A DNA stretch of 34,839 nt from positions 1 to 34,839 of the forward strand of contig JAJZVB010000006.1 of assembly GCA_021845885.1 (NCBI GenBank). The letters are read 5' to 3'. The position numbers were made by a program, and so were the translations under genes. Below the pieces are notes generated by a model. It did not search any database. It was not told the DNA's origin and saw only the letters and a program-made list of their open reading frames with translations. This DNA is from Pseudomonadota bacterium (GTDB lineage Bacteria > Pseudomonadota > Gammaproteobacteria > Burkholderiales > JABEVD01). Position 1 is the stretch's first letter. Each line of letters starts with the position of its first letter. Below are positions 1 through 14,129 of the stretch, piece after piece.

Positions 1-536
1 TGGGTCTGGTGGGCGAAAGGAGATGGGCAAGGTTCTGCGAAAAACGTGAAATGATCGCGCTTGAGACCGAACGGCTGAAATCGACCTGGGTGAATCCCAG
101 GCTGGTTTCTCCTGCCGATGCCGAGCGCGTCCTTGGGCAGCAGATCGAGCGAGAATACAGTCTTTACGAGCTGCTGAGGCGGCCGGGCGTGAATTATGAA
201 AAACTCATGAGCCTCGATGTTTCGGGCCGATCGGTTCGGGACAGGGAAGTCGCCGACCAGGTCGAAATCCAGGCGAAATACCACGGCTACATCGAGCGCC
301 AGGAAGCCGAGATCGCTCGTCAGATCGAATACGAGGCGCTCACGCTTCCCGCCGACCTCGATTACGGAACGGTGAAGGGGTTGTCCAAGGAAACCCAGCA
401 GATCCTGAATCGCCACAAGCCCGAAACAGTCGGTCAGGCCGCCCGCCTTTCCGGCATCACGCCCGCCGCCATATCGCTCCTGCTCGTTCACCAGAAACGT
501 GGCTTTGCGCTGGGTCAGGAAAAACTTTCGGCATGA
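1..536 (+). CDS. mnmG: tRNA uridine-5-carboxymethylaminomethyl modification enzyme MnmG/GidA, C-terminal part (5' truncated by window edge)
   Basis: Open frame 3 from the window edge to TGA 534-536. C-terminal sequence (TWVNPRL..YSLYELLRRPGVNYEKL..QVEIQAKYHGYIERQ..GLSKETQQILNRHKPETVGQAARLSGITPAAISLLLVHQKR) is typical of MnmG; followed by rsmG and parAB. Confidence 0.95.
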   Translation, partial: GLVGERRWARFCEKREMIALETERLKSTWVNPRLVSPADAERVLGQQIEREYSLYELLRRPGVNYEKLMSLDVSGRSVRDREVADQVEIQAKYHGYIERQEAEIARQIEYEALTLPADLDYGTVKGLSKETQQILNRHKPETVGQAARLSGITPAAISLLLVHQKRGFALGQEKLSA

Positions 537-1141
537 GGCTTGAAGAAGGAATGGCAATCCTCGGGTTGGAATTGCCGGCCCTGGCAGTGCAAAAACTGCA
601 CGCCTATGCTGACCTGATCGAAAAGTGGAACAGGGTTTATAATCTGACTGCGATACAGGGCAAGGAAAATATCGTCAGTTACCACCTGCTCGACAGCCTC
701 GCCGTTCTTCCCCATCTTGAGGCGAAGCGCTGCGCGGACGTGGGAAGCGGTGCGGGATTGCCCGGGGTCGTGCTCGCCATCGCCAGGCCGGACTGGGACG
801 TCGTTCTGGTCGAAAGCAACAAAAAAAAGGCGGCATTCCTGCGGCAGACTGCCATAGAGCTCGGGCTTTCCAATGTCGAAGTCATGGCCGAAAGGGTTGA
901 AAACCTGAAGGAAAACGATTTCGATCTGGTGATATCCCGCGCATTTTCCGAAATGGGCGAATTTGCAAGGCTTGCAGCGCCTCTTTGCGCGAAGGGAGGG
1001 TGCCTTGCCGCAATGAAGGGGCGATTCCCGGAGAAGGAGATTGCCAAACTGCCTTCTCCCGTCAAGGTGGAGAAGATCATCCCTCTTTCGGTGCCGGGGG
1101 TGGAAGGGGAACGGCATCTGGTCATCATGAAACTGGAGTAG
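533..1141 (+). CDS. rsmG: 16S rRNA (guanine527-N7)-methyltransferase RsmG/GidB
   Basis: 202 aa; ATGA overlap with mnmG; motifs KWNRVYNLTAI, HLLDSLAVLPHL, DVGSGAGLPGVVLAIARP. Confidence 0.95.
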   Translation: MRLEEGMAILGLELPALAVQKLHAYADLIEKWNRVYNLTAIQGKENIVSYHLLDSLAVLPHLEAKRCADVGSGAGLPGVVLAIARPDWDVVLVESNKKKAAFLRQTAIELGLSNVEVMAERVENLKENDFDLVISRAFSEMGEFARLAAPLCAKGGCLAAMKGRFPEKEIAKLPSPVKVEKIIPLSVPGVEGERHLVIMKLE

Positions 1142-1144
1142 CCT

Positions 1145-1927
1145 ATGGCGGCGAAGATACTGGCAGTCACCAATCAAAAGGGCGGTGTGGGAAAAACGAC
1201 CACGACAGTCAACCTGGGCGCGAGCCTCGCCGCAGCCAAGCAGAAGGTGTTGCTCGTCGATCTGGATCCCCAGGGCAATGCCACGATGGGCAGCGGCATA
1301 GACAAGGGGGGCCTCGCGAAAACGGTCTATCATCTCCTGCTCCGGGAGCGCACGCTCGAGGAAGTCAGGATGGCCTCGCCCGCAGCTCGGTACGACCTCA
1401 TTCCGGCAAACCGGGAATTGGCGGGCGCCGAAGTCGAGCTCGTCGATTTGCCCAACCGGGAGGTCAGGCTCAAGGAAGCGCTCGAAAAGGTTTCGGCGGA
1501 TTACGACTACATCCTGATAGACTGCCCCCCTGCGCTCAATCTTCTGACTGTCAACGGACTTTGCGCCGCCGATGCGGTGATGATCCCGATGCAATGCGAA
1601 TATTACGCCCTGGAAGGGCTGAGCGACCTGATCAAGACAATCAAACGGGTGAGATCCAAGCTGAATCCCAGTCTCGAGATCGAGGGGCTCTTGAGAACCA
1701 TGTTCGACCCGAGAAACATGCTGGCCCAGCAGGTTTCGGACCAGCTTCAGCAGCATTTCGGAGACAAAGTCTATCGCACCGTCATACCCCGCAATGTCAG
1801 GCTTGCCGAAGCGCCGAGCTTCGGCCTTCCTGCGCTGGTGCACGACAGGAATTCGAAGGGCGCCTCGGCCTATCTGACGCTGGCCGGGGAAATCCTGAAC
1901 CGGCATCATGAAGAAAACGTAAGGTGA
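1145..1927 (+). CDS. parA: Chromosome partitioning ATPase ParA/Soj
   Basis: 260 aa; deviant Walker A KGGVGKTTTTVNLGASLA; LIDCPPALNLLTVNGL; adjacent to parB. Confidence 0.95.
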   Translation: MAAKILAVTNQKGGVGKTTTTVNLGASLAAAKQKVLLVDLDPQGNATMGSGIDKGGLAKTVYHLLLRERTLEEVRMASPAARYDLIPANRELAGAEVELVDLPNREVRLKEALEKVSADYDYILIDCPPALNLLTVNGLCAADAVMIPMQCEYYALEGLSDLIKTIKRVRSKLNPSLEIEGLLRTMFDPRNMLAQQVSDQLQQHFGDKVYRTVIPRNVRLAEAPSFGLPALVHDRNSKGASAYLTLAGEILNRHHEENVR

Positions 1928-2763
1928 GCAAACACATGACGAAATTGAAGGGATTGGGCAGGGGGCTGGAGGCCCTGCTGGGGAGCGAAGAAGAATCGGC
2001 GGGAGAAATGCGCAAGCTTTCCGTGAAGGACCTTCGGCCCGGGAAATATCAACCCAGAAGCAGGATGGACGAGGAATCGTTGAGGCATCTCGCGGAATCG
2101 ATCAAGTCGCAGGGGGTGATGCAGCCCATTCTGGCCCGCCCGGTCGGGGAAGGCCAATACGAAATCATCGCAGGGGAGCGGCGCTGGCGCGCTTCCCAGC
2201 TTGCAGGCCTGGAAGAGGTTCCCGTCCTGATCAGGGAAGTTCCGGACGAAGCCGCGCTTTCCATGGCGCTCATCGAAAACATCCAGCGGGAGGAGCTGAA
2301 TCCGCTGGAACAGGCCATGGGCATACAGCGCCTGGTCGACGAATTCGGCATGACCCACCAGGAAGCGGCCGATGCAGTGGGTTATTCAAGAAGTGCGACG
2401 AGCAACCTGCTGCGCCTCCTGAACCTGACCGATCCCGTCCAGGAGCTCCTTATGCAGGGAAAAATAGACATGGGGCATGCCAGGGCTTTGCTCAGCCTCG
2501 CCAATGCCGAACAGGTCGAGGCCGCCAATCTCATCGCTAAAAAGCAGTATTCAGTCAGGGAGGCGGAGCGGCTCGTCCAGTCCATGCAGAAGGAGAAGCG
2601 GGAAAAAAGAGTGGACAGGGACGTGATCAGGCTCCAGGAGGAAATCTCGGAGCGGCTCGGGACGGGCGTGAAAATCAGTCACGGCCAGAAGGGGAACGGG
2701 CGGATCACGATAGAATATACGAGCCTCGAGCATCTCGACACGATACTCGGCAGGCTGGACTGA
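1924..2763 (+). CDS. parB: Chromosome partitioning protein ParB/Spo0J (GTG start)
   Basis: 279 aa; LGRGLEALLG N-terminus, YEIIAGERRWRASQLAGL, LIENIQREELNPLEQA, HTH region; overlaps the parA stop. Confidence 0.95.
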   Translation: MSKHMTKLKGLGRGLEALLGSEEESAGEMRKLSVKDLRPGKYQPRSRMDEESLRHLAESIKSQGVMQPILARPVGEGQYEIIAGERRWRASQLAGLEEVPVLIREVPDEAALSMALIENIQREELNPLEQAMGIQRLVDEFGMTHQEAADAVGYSRSATSNLLRLLNLTDPVQELLMQGKIDMGHARALLSLANAEQVEAANLIAKKQYSVREAERLVQSMQKEKREKRVDRDVIRLQEEISERLGTGVKISHGQKGNGRITIEYTSLEHLDTILGRLD

Positions 2764-2773
2764 TCATTGCTGT

Positions 2774-2802
2774 TTGACAGGGGATGAAAACGTTGCTACC
2801 AT
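2774..2802 (+). promoter_or_regulatory. Putative sigma70 promoter of the atp operon
   Basis: TTGACA (2774-2779), 17 nt spacer, TACCAT (2797-2802); lies between the parB stop and the likely atpI start at 2826. Confidence 0.6.
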
Positions 2803-2825
2803 CCTCGCGATTGTCTGATGGCGCG

Positions 2826-4017
<1,192 letters not shown>

Positions 4018-4042
4018 TTTTTTTATCACTTCAACTTTTTAA

Positions 4043-4303
<261 letters not shown>

Positions 4304-4335
4304 GCAAGCGGGAATTAACCGAAGAAAGATATTGC

Positions 4336-4806
4336 ATGAACATTAATGCAACCCTTCTCGGCCAGACGATCATGTTCGTCATGTTCGTCTGGTTCTGCAT
4401 GAAATACATTTGGCCTCCCATCACCAATGCCATGGGGGAACGCGCGAAGCGCATCGCCGACGGACTGGCGGCCGGCGAGCGCGGCAAATCCGAGCTCGAT
4501 CTTGCCACCAAGCGCTCCCTCGAAATCCTGCACGAGGCGAAGCAGAAGGCCGCTGAAGTGATCGCCCAGGCTGAGCATCGCGCGGCGCAGATCATCGACG
4601 AAGCGAAGTCCGATGCCAAGGAAGAGGGAGAGCGCCTGCTCTCCGGCGCAAAGGCCGAAATCGAGCAGGAAGTGTTTCGTGCGCGCGAAGCCCTGAGGGA
4701 TCAGGTGGCGGCGCTTGCCGTGGCCGGTGCGGAAAAGATCCTGCGCCAGGAAGTGAACGCCGCAAAGCATGCTGAACTGCTCAAGTCCATCCAGGGCGAA
4801 CTGTAA
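4336..4806 (+). CDS. atpF: F0F1 ATP synthase subunit b
   Basis: 156 aa; N-terminal TM plus charged helix; [27 protein letters not shown]. Confidence 0.96.
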   Translation: MNINATLLGQTIMFVMFVWFCMKYIWPPITNAMGERAKRIADGLAAGERGKSELDLATKRSLEILHEAKQKAAEVIAQAEHRAAQIIDEAKSDAKEEGERLLSGAKAEIEQEVFRAREALRDQVAALAVAGAEKILRQEVNAAKHAELLKSIQGEL

Positions 4807-4815
4807 AGGACCGTC

Positions 4816-5352
4816 ATGGCGGAGATCGTTACCATAGCGAGACCCTACGCAGAGGCGGTTTTCCGTCTGGCCAAGGGAAAAAATGCCCTGAACGACTGGT
4901 CGGAAAGGCTGGCTTATCTTTCGGCCGTGGTTCAGGATCCGCAGATGCAGTTCTGCATTCAGGATCCGAATGTCGTCCCTTCCAGGATCGAGGCCCTGAT
5001 TGTTTCCGTTTGCGGCAAAAAGCTCGACGAAATGGGGAAGAATTTCGTCAGGGAATTGATTCACAACGGGCGTCTTTCCGTGCTGCCGCAGATTGCCGAA
5101 CTGTATGAAGCGATGAAGGCGGAAGAGGGCGGCGTGCTCGAGGCGAAATTGACTTCCGCGTATCCCATGACCAAGGCGCAGATCCAGGACATGGTGAAAG
5201 GTCTGGAAGGCAAGTTCGGGAAAAAGATCATGGCCACCGCGGATGTGGACTCTGAGCTGATCGGCGGAGTCAGGATCGTGATCGGTGACGATGTGATCGA
5301 TGCGTCGGTGCGCGGCAAGTTACAGGCGATGGCATTCGCCCTTACAAGATAG
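4816..5352 (+). CDS. atpH: F0F1 ATP synthase subunit delta
   Basis: 178 aa; [36 protein letters not shown]; operon position. Confidence 0.96.
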   Translation: MAEIVTIARPYAEAVFRLAKGKNALNDWSERLAYLSAVVQDPQMQFCIQDPNVVPSRIEALIVSVCGKKLDEMGKNFVRELIHNGRLSVLPQIAELYEAMKAEEGGVLEAKLTSAYPMTKAQIQDMVKGLEGKFGKKIMATADVDSELIGGVRIVIGDDVIDASVRGKLQAMAFALTR

Positions 5353-5360
5353 GAGTTATC

Positions 5361-6902
<1,542 letters not shown>

Positions 6903-6910
6903 GAGTCAGC

Positions 6911-7777
6911 ATGGCTGGTGGGAAAGAGATTAGGACGAAGATAAAGAGCGTCCAGAACACCCAGAAGATCACGCGGGCCATGGAAATGGTCGCTGCGGCG
7001 AAGATGCGCAAGGCACAGGACAGGATGCGCACGGCCCGTCCTTACGGCGAAAAAATGCGCAATGTCGCTGCGCACATGAGCCGCGCCCACCCCGAGTACA
7101 CCCACCCCTTCATGTCGGAGCGCGGGAATTCGAAGCGCGTTGGCATCATCGTGGTGAGTTCGGACAAGGGACTGTGCGGCGGATTGAACACCAATGTGCT
7201 CAGGCTTGTTCTCGGCAAAATGAGGGCCTGGGAGCAGGAAGGGGTTCAGGTCGATGCTTGCGCAATCGGAAACAAGGGTCTGGGATTCCTGCAGAGGCTG
7301 GGCGCGAATGTCGTTTCGAGCGTGACAGGGCTTGGCGACACGCCCCATCTCGACAAGCTGATCGGCCCGGTCAAGGTGATGCTCGACGCCTATGCGGAAG
7401 GCAGGCTCGATTCGCTCCACGTGTTCTACACGAAGTTCGTCAACACGATGAAGCAGGAGGCGATGATGGAACAGCTTCTCCCTCTGAAGAGCGAGAAACT
7501 CGAAGGCGCTCACGGGGTCTGGGACTACATTTACGAACCTGACGCCAAGAACGTGATCGATCTGGTTTTGAGGCGCTATATCGAAGCGCTGATTTACCAG
7601 GCCGTCGCAGAAAACATGGCTTCCGAGCAAAGCGCCAGGATGGTGGCCATGAAGGCGGCTTCCGACAATGCCGGAAACGTGATCGGGGAGCTCAAGCTGA
7701 TTTACAACAAGACTCGCCAGGCTGCGATTACCAAGGAACTTGCGGAAATCTGCGCAGGTGCCGCTGCAGTCGGATAA
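6911..7777 (+). CDS. atpG: F0F1 ATP synthase subunit gamma
   Basis: 288 aa; [32 protein letters not shown]-terminal [22 protein letters not shown]. Confidence 0.98.
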   Translation: MAGGKEIRTKIKSVQNTQKITRAMEMVAAAKMRKAQDRMRTARPYGEKMRNVAAHMSRAHPEYTHPFMSERGNSKRVGIIVVSSDKGLCGGLNTNVLRLVLGKMRAWEQEGVQVDACAIGNKGLGFLQRLGANVVSSVTGLGDTPHLDKLIGPVKVMLDAYAEGRLDSLHVFYTKFVNTMKQEAMMEQLLPLKSEKLEGAHGVWDYIYEPDAKNVIDLVLRRYIEALIYQAVAENMASEQSARMVAMKAASDNAGNVIGELKLIYNKTRQAAITKELAEICAGAAAVG

Positions 7778-7795
7778 AGCTTTTTATTAGATTAG

Positions 7796-9184
<1,389 letters not shown>

Positions 9185-9192
9185 GGGAAGCC

Positions 9193-9615
9193 ATGGCAAT
9201 GACCATGCATGTCGATATCGTCAGCGCGGAAGAAACCTTCTTTTCCGGATTGGCCGAATTTGTCGCCGCGCCTTCGATATTGGGCGAGGTAGGGGTCTAT
9301 CCCCGCCATGCGCCGATGCTGACCAGGCTGAAGCCTGGCTCGGTCAGGGTGAAGCGGGCGATGAGCGAAGAAGAAGAGCTTGTCTACGTTTCCGGAGGAA
9401 TACTCGAAGTTCAGCCTGACGTGGTGACGGTTCTGGCCGATTCCGCCATCAGGGGGGAAGATCTGGACGAGGCGAAGGCCATTGAAGCGAAGCAGAGGGC
9501 CGAGGAGGCGATGAAGGACAGATCCGCGGCCATCGAGTTCGCAAGGGCCGAGGCCGAACTGGCGGAGGCCATAGCTCAACTTGCGGCGATCCAGAAACTG
9601 AGAAAGAAACGCTGA
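9193..9615 (+). CDS. atpC: F0F1 ATP synthase subunit epsilon
   Basis: [46 protein letters not shown] 9193 with GAGGGAAG upstream is preferred over the tracked GTG at 9181. Confidence 0.95.
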   Translation: MAMTMHVDIVSAEETFFSGLAEFVAAPSILGEVGVYPRHAPMLTRLKPGSVRVKRAMSEEEELVYVSGGILEVQPDVVTVLADSAIRGEDLDEAKAIEAKQRAEEAMKDRSAAIEFARAEAELAEAIAQLAAIQKLRKKR

Positions 9616-9624
9616 AAGCAATGT

Positions 9625-9652
9625 AAAAAAGGCAGCTTTGGCTGCCTTTTTT
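9625..9652 (+). terminator. Rho-independent terminator of the atp operon
   Basis: AAAAAA GGCAGC TTTG GCTGCC TTTTTT: perfect 6-bp GC stem, 4-nt loop, T6 tract, just after the atpC stop. A-tract upstream makes it potentially bidirectional. Confidence 0.93.
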
Positions 9653-9678
9653 ACTACCGGCTTTCTCTATGCCATAAT
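9650..9678 (+). promoter_or_regulatory. Putative glmU promoter overlapping the terminator T-tract
   Basis: TTTACT (9650-9655), 17 nt spacer, CATAAT (9673-9678), ending 8 nt before the glmU ATG. Confidence 0.4.
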
Positions 9679-9686
9679 AGCACGCT

Positions 9687-11054
9687 ATGTCGAAATCCAG
9701 CCTGAACATTGTCATACTTGCAGCCGGAAAGGGAACGAGGATGTATTCGTCCATTCCCAAGGTGTTGCACAAGCTGGCGGGAATGCCGATGATTTCGCAT
9801 GTGGTGAATGCCGCAAAGCGCCTCGACCCGAACCGCATCTGCGTGGTTTACGGACATGGCGGGGAAGCCGTCCCTGCTGCGCTGGGAAGCGACGAATTGT
9901 CCTTTGCGCTACAGGAGCCTCAGCTTGGCACGGGACATGCAGTTCAGACGGCCATACCGCATCTGGAGGGAACCGGATCGGCCCTGATACTTTACGGGGA
10001 TGTCCCGCTGATCAAGACCTCCACCCTGGAAAAAATGCTCGGAAAACCCGATTGCCTGACCCTGCTCACGGTCGAGCTTGAGAATCCCAAGGGCTACGGA
10101 AGAATCCTGCGCGATGATATGGGCAAGATAGAAAGAATCGTCGAGGAAAAGGATGCGGCTCCCGGTGAAAAGGCGATCAGGGAAGTGAACACGGGAATAA
10201 TGGCCGCGCCGGTCGAGATGCTGAAATCCTGGGTAGCGCAATTGAGGAACGACAATGCGCAGCAGGAATACTATCTCACCGACATCGTGGAAATGGCAGT
10301 CAGGGACGGCATTCCGGTCCAATCCGTGCAGCCCGATGACGTCAGGGAAGTGAGGGGGGTCAACGACAGGAGTCAGCTTGCCGAACTGGAAAGAGCCTTC
10401 CAGTCCGAGCGGGCCCGGGAACTCATGAAAAAGGGGGTGGGGCTCGCCGATCCGGCCAGAATCGACATCAGGGGAAGCCTCGATTGCGGAATGGACGTCT
10501 ATATCGACATCAACTGCCTTTTCGAGGGGGAAGTGAAGCTCGGCAATAAGGTCAGGATAGGTGCCCATTCGGTTCTGAGGAACGCCGAAATTCAGGACGG
10601 GACGGAAGTGGCGCCTTTCAGCCATATAGAGGGGGCTGTCATCGCGAAGAACTGCAGAATAGGCCCTTATGCCAGAATCAGGCCAGGCACTGTTCTCGGC
10701 GAAGAAGCCCATGTCGGCAACTTCGTCGAAATCAAGAACAGCAGGGTGGGCAACAAAAGCAAGGCGAACCATCTGAGTTATATCGGCGATGCGGACATCG
10801 GAAAAAACGTCAATATCGGTGCGGGAACGATCACCTGCAATTACGACGGCGCGAACAAGCACATGACACTGATCGAAGACGACGCCTTCATCGGATCCGA
10901 CACGCAGCTGGTTGCGCCCGTTACCGTAGGAAAAGGCGCCACGATAGGCGCTGGATCGACAATCACCCGGAATACGCCGCAAGGGGGGTTGACGCTGTCC
11001 AGAAGCAAGCAGGTTCATGTCGAACACTGGAAAAGGCCCGTGAAAAAGGGATAA
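9687..11054 (+). CDS. glmU: Bifunctional N-acetylglucosamine-1-phosphate uridyltransferase / glucosamine-1-phosphate acetyltransferase
   Basis: 455 aa; [32 protein letters not shown], left-handed beta-helix C-terminus with [17 protein letters not shown]. Confidence 0.98.
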   Translation: MSKSSLNIVILAAGKGTRMYSSIPKVLHKLAGMPMISHVVNAAKRLDPNRICVVYGHGGEAVPAALGSDELSFALQEPQLGTGHAVQTAIPHLEGTGSALILYGDVPLIKTSTLEKMLGKPDCLTLLTVELENPKGYGRILRDDMGKIERIVEEKDAAPGEKAIREVNTGIMAAPVEMLKSWVAQLRNDNAQQEYYLTDIVEMAVRDGIPVQSVQPDDVREVRGVNDRSQLAELERAFQSERARELMKKGVGLADPARIDIRGSLDCGMDVYIDINCLFEGEVKLGNKVRIGAHSVLRNAEIQDGTEVAPFSHIEGAVIAKNCRIGPYARIRPGTVLGEEAHVGNFVEIKNSRVGNKSKANHLSYIGDADIGKNVNIGAGTITCNYDGANKHMTLIEDDAFIGSDTQLVAPVTVGKGATIGAGSTITRNTPQGGLTLSRSKQVHVEHWKRPVKKG

Positions 11055-11058
11055 AAGC

Positions 11059-12882
11059 ATGTGCGGAATCGTCGGCGCAGTGGCGCAAAGAAATGTGGTA
11101 CCCATCCTGATAGAGGGGCTGAAGCGCCTTGAATACAGGGGATATGATTCGGCCGGACTGGCTGTGATCAACGGGGGATTGTCCAGAATCAGGAGCGCAG
11201 GGAGGGTGGGCGAGCTCGCGGCCCTGTCCAGGAATGTCAGGGGGAATATCGGCATAGCGCATACCCGCTGGGCGACCCACGGCGCACCCACCGAAAGGAA
11301 TGCCCATCCCCATGCCAGCAGGGACGAAATTGCAGTCGTTCACAACGGCATCATAGAAAATCACGTCGAGCTCAGAAGGAAGCTCGAAAAGCTCGGCTAT
11401 CATTTCGAGTCCGAGACCGATACCGAGGTGATCGCGCACCTCGTTCACCATTACTACCGGGAAAGCCGAGACCTTCTTGCCGCAACCCGCTCTGCGGTCA
11501 AGGAGCTCAAGGGCGCTTACGCCATTGCGATAGTGAGCCATGACTCACAGGAAAGGATGGTTTGCGCGAGGGAAGGCAGCCCCCTGCTGCTGGGCCTGGG
11601 CATAGAAGAAAATTTCGTCGCATCGGACGCCTCCGCGCTTCTTCCCGTGACGAGGAAAATGGTTTATCTGGAAGACGGCGATGTGGCCGACATAGGCCTC
11701 TTCGAGCACAAGATTTACGACAGGGAAGGTCATGTCGCAAAGCGCGACGCTTACCTCAGCGAGCTCAGCGCGGAAACAACCGAGCTCGGCAAATACCGCC
11801 ATTTCATGCAGAAGGAAATCTTCGAGCAGCCTAAGGCCATTGCGGATACCATCGACGTGGCGATCAACGAGCTGGGATTTTCCCCCCTGCTTTTCGGGCC
11901 TGATGGCGAAAGCATACTCAGCGAGATCGACAGCGTCACGATCATTGCCTGCGGAACGAGTTACCATGCCGGGCTCGTGGCGAAGTACTGGATCGAAAGC
12001 CTGGCCGGCATTCCCTGCCAGACCGAGGTCGCCAGCGAATACCGCTACAGGGAAAGCGTTTGCAATCCGGATACGCTGATCGTCACCATATCGCAGTCGG
12101 GGGAAACTGCCGACACCCTGGCCGCGCTCAACCATGCCAAAGCCAGGGGGCAGACGAAGACGCTCTCGGTTTGCAACGTCGACGAGAGCGCGCTGATCAG
12201 GCAGTCCAAACTGCGCTTTCTGACGAGGGCCGGACCCGAGATCGGGGTGGCGTCGACTAAAGCCTTCACCACGCAGCTTGTGGCGCTTTTCCTGTTCACC
12301 CTGACGCTCGCAAAAATCAAGGGAAGGCTTCCGATCGAGCAGGAAGCCGAGCACATCGAATCGCTCAGGCGTCTTCCCCATGCCGTCAACCATGCGCTTG
12401 AAATTGAACCTCAGATCGTCAGGTGGGCGGAAAAATTCTCGGAAAAACACCATGCGCTTTTCCTCGCCCGGGGCATTCATTATCCGATCGCCCTCGAAGG
12501 GGCGCTGAAGCTCAAGGAAATATCCTATATCCATGCTGAAGCCTATCCTGCAGGGGAATTGAAGCATGGCCCGCTCGCCCTTGTGGACAGCAACATGCCC
12601 GTGGTCGCAGTCGCCCCGAGCGATGTCCTGCTCGAGAAGCTCAAATCCAACCTCCAGGAAGTCCGGGCAAGAGGCGGCGAGCTCTACGTCGTTGCCGACG
12701 AAGACTCCCATTTCATGGAAGAGGCTTCCGTACACGTCATCAGAATGGCGGAGCACGCAGGATATCTGAGCCCGATCCTGCACGCGATCCCGCTCCAGCT
12801 GCTCGCCTATCACGCGGCCTTGCAGAAGGGAACTGACGTGGACAAGCCGAGGAATCTCGCCAAGTCGGTGACGGTGGAGTAG
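11059..12882 (+). CDS. glmS: Glutamine--fructose-6-phosphate aminotransferase (isomerizing)
   Basis: 607 aa; N-terminal [32 protein letters not shown], two SIS domains, C-terminal [15 protein letters not shown]. Confidence 0.98.
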   Translation: MCGIVGAVAQRNVVPILIEGLKRLEYRGYDSAGLAVINGGLSRIRSAGRVGELAALSRNVRGNIGIAHTRWATHGAPTERNAHPHASRDEIAVVHNGIIENHVELRRKLEKLGYHFESETDTEVIAHLVHHYYRESRDLLAATRSAVKELKGAYAIAIVSHDSQERMVCAREGSPLLLGLGIEENFVASDASALLPVTRKMVYLEDGDVADIGLFEHKIYDREGHVAKRDAYLSELSAETTELGKYRHFMQKEIFEQPKAIADTIDVAINELGFSPLLFGPDGESILSEIDSVTIIACGTSYHAGLVAKYWIESLAGIPCQTEVASEYRYRESVCNPDTLIVTISQSGETADTLAALNHAKARGQTKTLSVCNVDESALIRQSKLRFLTRAGPEIGVASTKAFTTQLVALFLFTLTLAKIKGRLPIEQEAEHIESLRRLPHAVNHALEIEPQIVRWAEKFSEKHHALFLARGIHYPIALEGALKLKEISYIHAEAYPAGELKHGPLALVDSNMPVVAVAPSDVLLEKLKSNLQEVRARGGELYVVADEDSHFMEEASVHVIRMAEHAGYLSPILHAIPLQLLAYHAALQKGTDVDKPRNLAKSVTVE

Positions 12883-12923
12883 CCGTCACAAAAATGCAAT
12901 GAAGGTGCTGATATAGTCAGGAA

Positions 12924-14081
12924 ATGAATATCCTGATGATATCCGACGTGTATTTCCCTCGCGTCAACGGCGTGTCGACTTCCATCGAGACGTTCCGCAA
13001 CGGACTTGCAAAAAGGGGGGCCAAAGTCACCCTGATAGCGCCGGCCTACAGCGACTCGCTCGAGCAGGAAGACATCATCCGGATTCCTTCCAGGAAGGTG
13101 TTGTTCGACCCGGAAGACAGAATGATGGCCTCCGACTCGATCAAGCGCCTTGCGCAGGATCTGGGGAAGAAGCAATTCGATCTCATCCACATCCAGACGC
13201 CATTCGTTGCGCACTATGCAGCCGTTTCCCTGGCGAAGGAACTGGGTCTTCCCACGGTCGTTACCTACCATACCTTTTTCGAGGAATATCTCTATCATTA
13301 CGTCCCTTTCCTTCCCGCAGCATGGATGCGCGGGCTCGCAAGGCGCTTTTCCAGGACGCAGTGCAACGCCGTCGATGCCATCGTGGTGCCCTCGTCCGCC
13401 ATGATGCAAACGCTCAAAAATTACGGCGTCGAAAAGCCCATGCATATCATTCCCACAGGAATACCCGAGGAAATGTTCATAAATGGGGAAAGGGAGGCAT
13501 TTAGGAAAAGGCACGGCATAGCGGAAAAGGCACCTGTTGCGCTTTTCGTGGGCAGGGTGGCCTTCGAGAAAAACGTCGAATTCCTTCTCCAGGCTGTCCG
13601 CCATGCCAGGAAGGAAATTCAGGACATTCTGCTGATCGTTGCAGGCGAGGGCCCTGCGCTCAAGTCCATAGAAAAGCAGCTCAGGGCATGGAGGCTTGGA
13701 GAAAACGTCAAGCTGATCGGATACATGGACAGGCAAAAACAGCTGAAGGATTGCTACAGCGCAGCGGATGCCTTCGTCTTCGCTTCCCGTACTGAAACAC
13801 AGGGGCTGGTTCTCCTGGAGGCGATGGCCGCAGGGCTTCCTGTCATTTCCACTGCACATATGGGGACTTGCGACATACTGAAACCGGGTTCGGGTTCGGT
13901 TGTGCCCGAAGACGACCCGGAAAGTTTTGCCAGGAGCATGGTAAAAGTATTGTCGGACAGCCAGTTGCGCCGCGCACTCGGCGTCCAGGCGAGAAGCTAT
14001 GCCGCTCAATGGCATTCTGGCGTCATGGCTGAAAAGATGATGAATTTGTATGAAAAACTGGCATCGGGGAGTTCAACCTAA
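12924..14081 (+). CDS. Family 4 (GT4-like) glycosyltransferase, possibly diacylglycerol/glycolipid glycosyltransferase-like
   Basis: 385 aa; MNILMISDVYFPRVNGVSTSIETF N-terminus, HIQTPFVAHY, FVGRVAFEKN, E-x7-E-type ETQGLVLLEAMAAGLPV. Substrate not determinable from sequence alone. Confidence 0.88.
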   Translation: MNILMISDVYFPRVNGVSTSIETFRNGLAKRGAKVTLIAPAYSDSLEQEDIIRIPSRKVLFDPEDRMMASDSIKRLAQDLGKKQFDLIHIQTPFVAHYAAVSLAKELGLPTVVTYHTFFEEYLYHYVPFLPAAWMRGLARRFSRTQCNAVDAIVVPSSAMMQTLKNYGVEKPMHIIPTGIPEEMFINGEREAFRKRHGIAEKAPVALFVGRVAFEKNVEFLLQAVRHARKEIQDILLIVAGEGPALKSIEKQLRAWRLGENVKLIGYMDRQKQLKDCYSAADAFVFASRTETQGLVLLEAMAAGLPVISTAHMGTCDILKPGSGSVVPEDDPESFARSMVKVLSDSQLRRALGVQARSYAAQWHSGVMAEKMMNLYEKLASGSST

Positions 14082-14129
14082 ACCGCTATTCCGGTAAGAT
14101 AGCACAATCTGCACAGGATCATGGCGGTC

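Noticed and set aside
515-1909. 464 aa - strand ORF over rsmG/parA
   Set aside because: Antisense to two clearly identified genes; low-information His/Arg/Phe-rich translation typical of shadow ORFs.
9909-12813. 460 aa and 422 aa - strand ORFs over glmU/glmS
   Set aside because: Shadow ORFs opposite well-supported genes.
12810-14015. 401 aa - strand ORF containing [19 protein letters not shown]
   Set aside because: This string is the reverse-frame translation of the conserved glmS C-terminus ([15 protein letters not shown]), a familiar spurious-ORF artefact; the rest is antisense to GT4.
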